Source of the DNA: Devosia sp. LC5
GTDB taxonomy: Bacteria; Pseudomonadota; Alphaproteobacteria; Rhizobiales; Devosiaceae
Length of the DNA: 64,000 bases
Assembly: GCF_000735585.1 (NCBI RefSeq)
Contig: NZ_JNNO01000023.1
Coordinates: forward strand, 231,515-295,514
Direction of reading: 5' to 3'
Positions 58,382-64,000 of this stretch are shown piece by piece. A program made the translations under genes and the position numbers. The notes under the pieces were generated by a model. The model had not been told where the DNA came from, searched no databases, and saw nothing but the letters and a program-made list of their open reading frames with translations. The first letter of the stretch is position 1, and the number at the start of each line of letters is the position of its first letter.

Positions 58382-59761
58382 GTGAACGCTCTCGTTGTCG
58401 CCGCTCTTCTTCTGGTTCTCCTCACCCTTTCCTACCAGATCGGCTGGTCACGCAGCCGCAAGCTGGCCCAGGGCGGTACCGAGACGCGCCTGCACTCGCG
58501 CCCCATCTATCACGGTGTGCTGGTCGCGCTTTTCGCCACCCTGCCGGCTATCGTCGTCCTTGGCCTCTGGGCCCTGTTCAGCGACTCGGTCGCACACAAT
58601 TTCATCCTCAGCCAGTTGCCCGCCTCGGTGTCGCAGTTGCCGCCTGTCGAAGTTCACGCCGCCGTGGGCCGCGTCCAGGCTATCGCTAACGGCTTTGGCG
58701 TTATCGGCCAGCCGAGCCCCGAAGAGACGGCCGCCGCCGGCAGCTTTGCCAGTTTCCAGCGCCTGTCGTTCTTGGCGGTCATCGCCGCTGCCGCAGCATT
58801 GGGCGCCGGCGGGCTGTTCTGGGCGCGGCGCCGCATCGGCTTGCGGCTGCGTGCCCGCACCGAAGTCGAAATCGCCATACGCATCGCGCTGATCGCCTGC
58901 TCGACGGTCGCCATCCTGACCACGATCGGCATCGTGCTGTCGCTGCTGGCCGATGCCATCCGCTTCTTCACCTTCATCAGCCCCATCGACTTCTTCTTCG
59001 GCACCACCTGGAACCCGCGTTTCCAGAGCGCCGGCACGGGCTCTGCAGGTGCATATGGCCTGCTGCCCCTGCTCTGGGGTACCGTGATGATCAGCATCAT
59101 CGCCATGGTAGTGGCGGTGCCGATCGGCCTGATGTCGGCGATCTATCTGTCGCAATATGCCCACGAGCGCGTCCGCAACGTCGTCAAGCCGATCATCGAA
59201 ATTCTGGCCGGCATTCCCACCATCGTCTATGGCTTCTTCGCCCTGGTTACAGTCGGCCCCTTCTTCGCCGCCGCTGGCGACGCCGTCGGGCTGGACATCA
59301 ACGCCACCAGCGCCCTGACCGCCGGCGTCGTGATGGGCATCATGATCATTCCCTTCATCTCCTCGCTCAGCGACGACATCATCGCCCAGGTGCCGCGCGC
59401 CATGCGCGACGGCTCGATGGGCCTGGGCGCTACCAAATCCGAGACCATCCGCAAAGTGCTTCTGCCCGCCGCATTGCCGGGTGTCGTCGGTGCCGTGCTG
59501 CTCGCTGTCAGCCGCGCCATCGGCGAAACCATGATCGTGGTGCTGGCCGCCGGCAACAGCCCGGTCCTGCGCGCCAATCCGGCCGAGCCAACCTCGACGG
59601 TCACGGTGAGCATCGTCAACCAGCTGACCGGTGACGCCGATTTCACCAGTCCTCAATCGCTCGTGGCCTTCGCCCTGGGCCTGACCCTATTCGTCATGAC
59701 CTTGCTGCTGAACGTCATGGCCCTCTACATCGTGCGCAAATTCCGGGAGCAATACGAATAG
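58382..59761 (+). CDS. pstC: Phosphate ABC transporter permease PstC
   Basis: A 459-residue inner-membrane permease, longer than enterobacterial PstC, as is normal for alphaproteobacteria. It begins with GTG behind AAGGA. Two N-terminal helices, a periplasmic region and a helix at about 120-145 precede the standard core from about residue 165, with GTTWNPRFQSAGTGSAGAYG, IEILAGIPTIVYGFFALVTV, the coupling loop MRDGSMGLGATKSETIRKVL and GETMIVVLAAGNSP. pstA starts 2 bases after its stop codon. Confidence 0.95.
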   Translation: MNALVVAALLLVLLTLSYQIGWSRSRKLAQGGTETRLHSRPIYHGVLVALFATLPAIVVLGLWALFSDSVAHNFILSQLPASVSQLPPVEVHAAVGRVQAIANGFGVIGQPSPEETAAAGSFASFQRLSFLAVIAAAAALGAGGLFWARRRIGLRLRARTEVEIAIRIALIACSTVAILTTIGIVLSLLADAIRFFTFISPIDFFFGTTWNPRFQSAGTGSAGAYGLLPLLWGTVMISIIAMVVAVPIGLMSAIYLSQYAHERVRNVVKPIIEILAGIPTIVYGFFALVTVGPFFAAAGDAVGLDINATSALTAGVVMGIMIIPFISSLSDDIIAQVPRAMRDGSMGLGATKSETIRKVLLPAALPGVVGAVLLAVSRAIGETMIVVLAAGNSPVLRANPAEPTSTVTVSIVNQLTGDADFTSPQSLVAFALGLTLFVMTLLLNVMALYIVRKFREQYE

Positions 59762-59763
59762 CC

Positions 59764-61125
59764 ATGACCGACACAACGCTCCCCACCAACGCCGCCGGCA
59801 ATGCCACCCGGGCCCTTGTGCGCAAGAGCCTTGCCCGGCGCCACCGCGACGAAATGCTGTTCCGTTGGGCCGGCATCCTGTCCATTGCCGCGGCCCTCGG
59901 CTTTGTCGCCATCCTGTTCGGCATGATCCTCGCCAAGGGCATGCCGTCGTTCTGGCAGTCGACCCTGCATGTAGAGGCCTATTTCGATCCCGAGCTGATC
60001 GAGGGTGGCCCCCGTCCGGAGCGCCAGGCCGGTGCTTCGGAAGCCGATTACCAGAAGGCCATTTCCGATTGGCAGCGCGCCGTCACCCTGTCGAACTGGA
60101 ACGCCATCGTCGACAAGGCCGTCCGCACCGCAGCGCCCGATTTCGAGATCGAAACCCGCGACCTGCTCAAACTGGTGACAAGCGCCGCCCGCTTCCAGAT
60201 CCGTGACCTATACTTCGCCAATCCCGACCTGCTCGGTCAGACCGTGCCTGTGACCATGCTGGGTTCGGCCAATACCGACAACTGGCTTAAGGGCACCATC
60301 GACCGGAACCAGCCCGACGAACGCCAGCAGCTCGCCGTCAGCACCCGCCAGCTGGCCGACCAGCTCGTGGCCAATGGCGCCATCCGCTTCGATTTCGCCT
60401 GGCACATCTTCACCAATGTGGACAGCCGTTCCGCTCCGGCTTCGGCCGGTCTGGCCGGTGCCTTCATGGGGTCGCTCTACATGATGCTGATCGTGATCGT
60501 GCTCGCCGTGCCCATCGGCGTCGCCAGCGCGGTCTACCTGGAAGAGTTCGCGCCCAAGAACCGCTGGACCGACCTCATCGAGGTCAACATCAACAATCTG
60601 GCCGCCGTGCCCTCCATCGTCTTCGGCCTGCTCGGCGCGGCCGTGTTCATCAACTATCTCGGCCTGCCCCGTTCCGCCCCGCTGGTGGGTGGCCTGGTGC
60701 TGACCCTGATGACACTGCCCACCATCATTATTGCCACGCGCTCCTCGCTGCGCGCCGTGGCGCCGTCCCTGCGCCAGGCAGCGCTCGGCCTGGGGGCCTC
60801 GCACAATCAGACCGTGTTCCACCACGTGCTGCCGCAGACCTTCCCCGGTATCCTGACCGCCACCATTATTGGCGTCGCGCAGGCCCTGGGTGAAACCGCG
60901 CCGCTGCTGCTGATCGGCATGAGTGCCTTCATCGCCAATATTCCCGCCAATCCGCTGGACTCTGCCACCGCCCTCCCGGTGCAGATTTACCTGTGGCAGG
61001 GTAACGAAAACCGCAACTTCTTCGAGGCAAGAACCTCCGCCGCCATCATCGTCTTGCTCGGGCTGATGCTCCTGCTCAACGCGATAGCGATCTTCTTGCG
61101 CACTCGCCTGGAACGCCGGGCCTAA
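59764..61125 (+). CDS. pstA: Phosphate ABC transporter permease PstA
   Basis: A 453-residue permease, the partner of PstC, also with a long alphaproteobacterial N-terminal part: a first helix ([20 protein letters not shown]) and a ~180-residue periplasmic region ([20 protein letters not shown]). The core shows [40 protein letters not shown], coupling loop [20 protein letters not shown] and [20 protein letters not shown]. It lies 14 bases before pstB. Confidence 0.95.
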   Translation: MTDTTLPTNAAGNATRALVRKSLARRHRDEMLFRWAGILSIAAALGFVAILFGMILAKGMPSFWQSTLHVEAYFDPELIEGGPRPERQAGASEADYQKAISDWQRAVTLSNWNAIVDKAVRTAAPDFEIETRDLLKLVTSAARFQIRDLYFANPDLLGQTVPVTMLGSANTDNWLKGTIDRNQPDERQQLAVSTRQLADQLVANGAIRFDFAWHIFTNVDSRSAPASAGLAGAFMGSLYMMLIVIVLAVPIGVASAVYLEEFAPKNRWTDLIEVNINNLAAVPSIVFGLLGAAVFINYLGLPRSAPLVGGLVLTLMTLPTIIIATRSSLRAVAPSLRQAALGLGASHNQTVFHHVLPQTFPGILTATIIGVAQALGETAPLLLIGMSAFIANIPANPLDSATALPVQIYLWQGNENRNFFEARTSAAIIVLLGLMLLLNAIAIFLRTRLERRA

Positions 61126-61139
61126 CAGGAGTAAGCAAA

Positions 61140-61976
61140 ATGGACATTCTGGCCGGCAAGGTGAAAATGACGCAGCAATCAGTGAACACCGCGATGAACC
61201 CAACCGACATGCTCGACCGACAGATCCGGCTGACCGCCCGCGACGTCACCGTCCACTACGGTGCCAAGCAAGCCCTGCATGGCATTTCGATCGACATTCC
61301 CGACCGTGCCGTGACCTCCTTCATCGGACCGTCGGGCTGCGGCAAGTCGACTTTCCTGCGCTGCATCAACCGCATGAACGACACCATCGAGGGCGCCAAG
61401 GTCGGCGGCACCATCAAACTCGATGGCGAGGACATCTATGATGCCGACCTCGACGTGGTTGAACTGCGTGCCCGCATCGGCATGGTCTTCCAGAAGCCGA
61501 ACCCGTTCCCCAAGTCGATCTACGACAATGTCGCCTATGGCCCCAAGATCCACGGCCTGGCCCGCTCCAAGACCGACCTTGACGAGATCGTCGTGTCGTC
61601 CCTGCGCAAGGCCGGCCTGTTCGAGGAGGTCAAGGACCGCCTCAACGAACCCGGCACCGGCCTGTCCGGCGGCCAGCAGCAGCGCCTCTGCATTGCCCGC
61701 GCCATCGCGGTCAGCCCCGAAGTCATCCTGATGGACGAGCCTTGCTCGGCTCTCGATCCGATCGCCACCGCCATCATTGAGGAGCTGATCGACGAGTTGC
61801 GCGAAAACTACACTATCGTCATCGTCACCCACTCCATGCAGCAGGCCGCCCGCGTCAGCCAGCGCACGGCATTCTTCCATCTGGGCAACCTGATCGAGGA
61901 AGGCGTCACCGAAGACATCTTCACCAACCCGGTCAACAAGCAGACCCAGGACTATATCATGGGCCGTATCGGCTGA
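61140..61976 (+). CDS. pstB: Phosphate ABC transporter ATP-binding protein PstB
   Basis: A 278-residue ATPase powering Pst[21 protein letters not shown] is Walker A with the PstB-specific RCINRMND, followed by [20 protein letters not shown], signature [16 protein letters not shown], Walker [21 protein letters not shown] and [25 protein letters not shown] lies upstream of the ATG. Besides transport, PstB takes part in phosphate signalling through PhoU in model species. Confidence 0.97.
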   Translation: MDILAGKVKMTQQSVNTAMNPTDMLDRQIRLTARDVTVHYGAKQALHGISIDIPDRAVTSFIGPSGCGKSTFLRCINRMNDTIEGAKVGGTIKLDGEDIYDADLDVVELRARIGMVFQKPNPFPKSIYDNVAYGPKIHGLARSKTDLDEIVVSSLRKAGLFEEVKDRLNEPGTGLSGGQQQRLCIARAIAVSPEVILMDEPCSALDPIATAIIEELIDELRENYTIVIVTHSMQQAARVSQRTAFFHLGNLIEEGVTEDIFTNPVNKQTQDYIMGRIG

Positions 61977-62005
61977 TCCAAACCCGGACCAAGAGAGACA
62001 CCGCT

Positions 62006-62716
62006 ATGCCCAATTCCGGCCCCGAACACATCGTCTCCTCCTACAATGACGAACTCGTCGCCCTGGCCCAGTTGATCGCCGAAATGGGCGGTCAGGTCGA
62101 GGTCGCCATCGACAACGGTACGAGGGCGTTGCTCAAGCTCGATCGCGAGCTCGCCGATGTTACTGTCATCGCCGATCAGCGCATCGACGACATGCAGCGC
62201 AAGATCGACGACATGGCGGTTTCCATGATCGCCCGCCGCCAGCCCATGGCCTCCGATTTGCGCGCGATCATCACCGCCATTCATGTGGCGTCCGATCTCG
62301 AACGCGTCGGCGACATGGCCAAGCAACTGGCCCGCCGCTCGCTCAAGATCGAGGGCCTCACGCTGCAGCCGACTTTCTACAATGGCGTCAAGAACATGAC
62401 CAATCTGGTGCTGCGCCAGATCAAGGATGCGCTGGATTCTTATTCGAGCCGCGACTCCGCCGGCGCTATCGAAGTGTGCAATCGCGATGACGAGGTGGAC
62501 GCCATGTACACTTCGCTGTTCCGCGAATTGCTCACCTACATGATGGAAGATCCGCGCAATATCACGCCCTGCACCCATCTGCTGTTCTGCGCCAAGAGCC
62601 TGGAACGCATCGGGGACCACGCCACCAATATCGCAGAACGCGCTTATTACCTGCAGACCGGCAAGCAGCTGACCTCCGACGTGCAAGAATTGCACCGGAC
62701 CCAGATCAAGGCCTGA
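62006..62716 (+). CDS. phoU: Phosphate signalling regulator PhoU
   Basis: A 236-residue protein of two three-helix bundles that represses Pho signalling when phosphate is plentiful. Both repeats are visible: VTVIADQRIDDMQRKIDDMA with RRQPMASDLRAIITAIHVAS DLERVGD, and the second with VCNRDDEVDAMYTSLFRELL and THLLFCAKSLERIGDHATNI. The (D/E)xxRxGD metal-binding motifs are intact. phoB starts 3 bases after its stop. Confidence 0.96.
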   Translation: MPNSGPEHIVSSYNDELVALAQLIAEMGGQVEVAIDNGTRALLKLDRELADVTVIADQRIDDMQRKIDDMAVSMIARRQPMASDLRAIITAIHVASDLERVGDMAKQLARRSLKIEGLTLQPTFYNGVKNMTNLVLRQIKDALDSYSSRDSAGAIEVCNRDDEVDAMYTSLFRELLTYMMEDPRNITPCTHLLFCAKSLERIGDHATNIAERAYYLQTGKQLTSDVQELHRTQIKA

Positions 62717-62719
62717 TCC

Positions 62720-63421
62720 ATGCCTGCAACCATTCTCGTCGTCGAGGACGAAGGCGATATTGCCATCCTCCTGCGCTACAATCTCGAAGCTGAAGGTTTC
62801 CGCGTCGTCACCGCGGAAACCGGAGACGAGGCCCAGAGCCAGATCCACGAAAAGCTGCCCGACCTCATCCTGCTCGATTGGATGCTGCCGGAAATTTCGG
62901 GGATCGAACTCTGCCGCCGCCTGCGCGCCCGCGAGGAAACCGCCCGCATCCCGATCATCATGCTCACCGCCCGCGGTGAAGAAGAAGAACGCGTGCGGGG
63001 CCTCTCGACCGGTGCCGACGACTATATCGTCAAGCCCTTCTCCGTGCCCGAACTGATCGCGCGCATCCACGCTCTGCTGCGCCGCGCCAATCCCAACCTG
63101 GTCACCGCCGCCCTGCGCGTCGGCGATCTCGAACTCGACCGCACCACCCACCGCGTGCGCCGCGCCAATCGCGACGTGCATCTGGGCCCCACCGAATATC
63201 GCCTGCTCGAATACCTCATGCGCCATCCCGGCCGGGTCTATTCGCGCGAGCAGCTGCTCGACGGCGTCTGGGGCAATGATGTCTATGTCGATGAGCGCAC
63301 CGTGGACGTCCATATCGGACGCCTGCGCCGCGCCATCAATCGCGGCCGCGAATCCGACCCCATCCGCACCGTCCGCGGCGCCGGCTACGCCTTCGACGAA
63401 CGCTTCGCCCAAGTCGCGTGA
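62720..63421 (+). CDS. phoB: Phosphate regulon response regulator PhoB
   Basis: A 233-residue OmpR-type response regulator. The receiver has the VVEDEGDIAILLRYNLEAEG start, phospho-acceptor Asp in LILLDWMLPEISGIEL, and the TARGEEEERVRGLSTGADDY and VKPFSVPELIARI elements. The winged-helix effector domain is LGPTEYRLLEYLMRHPGRVY, SREQLLDGVWG, DERTVDVHIGRLRRAI, and DPIRTVRGAGYAF. It should activate this operon and probably phnCDEE through Pho boxes. The cognate kinase PhoR is not in the window. Confidence 0.96.
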   Translation: MPATILVVEDEGDIAILLRYNLEAEGFRVVTAETGDEAQSQIHEKLPDLILLDWMLPEISGIELCRRLRAREETARIPIIMLTARGEEEERVRGLSTGADDYIVKPFSVPELIARIHALLRRANPNLVTAALRVGDLELDRTTHRVRRANRDVHLGPTEYRLLEYLMRHPGRVYSREQLLDGVWGNDVYVDERTVDVHIGRLRRAINRGRESDPIRTVRGAGYAFDERFAQVA

Positions 63422-63443
63422 GCCCAAGTCGCCTAACCCAACG

Positions 63444-63473
63444 AAATCCCCGCGAAAGCGGGGATTTTCGTTT
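63444..63473 (+). terminator. Rho-independent terminator after phoB
   Basis: A perfect 10-bp stem AAATCCCCGC/GCGGGGATTT with a GAAA tetraloop (63444-63453, 63458-63467), followed by TCGTTT. It ends the pst-pho operon. Confidence 0.85.
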
Positions 63474-63517
63474 CTGCGCGCCGAAGGATTATGACCGGGA
63501 TCACTGGATATGCACCG

Positions 63518-63644
63518 GCTCACCTCGCCCCTCAGGGCAGAGGTCGACGGCGCAGCCGGCGGGTGAGGGGTGCAATGCTTCCACATTCACGATGTACCCA
63601 GCATAGCACCCTCACCCACCTTGACCCTCTCCCCTGAGAGGGAC
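63518..63644. repeat. Intergenic inverted repeat, family R2, copy 3
   Basis: CTCACCTCGCCCCTCAGGGCAGAGG...GGGTGAGGGGTGC faces GCACCCTCACCC...CCCTCTCCCCTGAGAGGG. It lies between the phoB terminator and the last gene. The rest of the 63422-63774 gap shows nothing else. Confidence 0.75.
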
Positions 63645-63774
63645 AATAGAACCGCAGGACCGGCACATACGACACGACAAGTGGAGAGCGCACCAGATCG
63701 GGGCCCATCATCCCTCCCACCCGACAAACCGCATGCTACCATCCCGCGTCTCCCCATTCAGAGTCGCGCCATCC

Positions 63775-64000
63775 ATGCCCACCTCCCCGTCCCGGCTCAA
63801 TCCGCTGCACCTGCTGATCGCCTTTGGCACCGGGGGCCTCCTCACCCTGATGGTGTTTTTCAACGGCGAACTGGGCCGCTACGGCAACCCGCTCTTCTCC
63901 TCCTGGGCCGCCCACGGCACTGGCACCGTGGCCGCAATACTCTTCCTCGCTTTGCTCTACCGGCGCCACCCCGCCGCATCCCCGCAGCCCCAGCCGGCCG
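63775..64000 (+). CDS. DUF606/YdcZ-like DMT-family membrane protein (partial)
   Basis: The first 75 codons of a gene cut by the window end. The sequence LLIAFGTGGLLTLMVFFNGE then LGRYGNPLFSSWAAHGTGTV and AAILFLALLYRRHP resembles the N-terminal half of DUF606 (YdcZ) proteins of the drug/metabolite transporter superfamily, with two helices visible. An in-frame ATG at 63733 would add 14 residues. No function or substrate can be assigned from this fragment. Confidence 0.6.
   Translation, partial: MPTSPSRLNPLHLLIAFGTGGLLTLMVFFNGELGRYGNPLFSSWAAHGTGTVAAILFLALLYRRHPAASPQPQPA

Noticed and set aside
61952..63586. Minus-strand frame of 544 codons over phoU-phoB
   Set aside because: Antisense to two conserved regulators and crossing the terminator.

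Overview
The window reads as a chromosomal segment of a high-GC alphaproteobacterium, most likely in the Hyphomicrobiales and possibly Devosia or a close relative. The genus is an inference from gene content: urtABCDE next to a urease operon, a PhoCDET-type phnCDEE transporter, long PstC and PstA proteins, a FlbD-like orphan DNA-binding protein, and a tRNA-Ile2 of alphaproteobacterial type. Gene density is normal. I see no rRNA, prophage, insertion sequence or CRISPR array.

Layout: 1-4.6 kb holds a host-attachment family protein, an alpha/beta hydrolase, the ribosome-associated ABC-F protein EttA and a secreted collagen-like protein. 4.9-22.7 kb is a nitrogen/urea island. It has a LuxR-type response regulator and a very large histidine kinase whose N-terminus is a complete NCS1-type transporter. 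These are divergent from urtABCDE (urea ABC importer), followed by ureD-ureA-ureB-orf-ureC-mliC-(broken membrane gene)-ureE-ureF-DUF3995-ureG. Together they would sense a nitrogenous solute, import urea and hydrolyse it to ammonia and CO2. 23.0-34.3 kb is a six-gene glycogen operon on the minus strand (glgP-glgB-glgC-glgA-pgm-glgX), covering both synthesis and breakdown. 34.4-39.6 kb has a CPA2/KefB-type antiporter, an AI-2E/PerM-family protein, a nucleoside hydrolase, a small membrane protein and a LysE exporter.

39.7-47.0 kb is a sugar or polyol uptake and oxidation operon (Gfo/Idh/MocA dehydrogenase, TIM-barrel isomerase, binding protein, two permeases, ATPase). It is divergent from a LacI regulator, with a perfect 14-bp palindromic operator between them. 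A tRNA-Ile2(CAT) follows. 47.2-51.3 kb is phnC-phnD-phnE1-phnE2, preceded by a plausible Pho box. 51.4-56.8 kb carries a FlbD-like small DNA-binding protein, a GNAT acetyltransferase, a pseudoazurin, an NMT1/SsuA-type ABC transporter and a PcaU-like IclR regulator with its own palindrome. 57-63.4 kb is pstSCAB-phoU-phoB, with Pho boxes in front and a clean rho-independent terminator behind. The window ends inside a DUF606/YdcZ-type membrane protein.

The most unusual item is the transporter-kinase fusion beside the urea genes, which also carries an eight-cysteine module. Other points of note: an amber codon splitting a membrane gene within the urease operon, a UreG lacking the usual NKxD motif, a strong hairpin directly after four substrate-binding-protein genes, and two families of intergenic inverted repeats.
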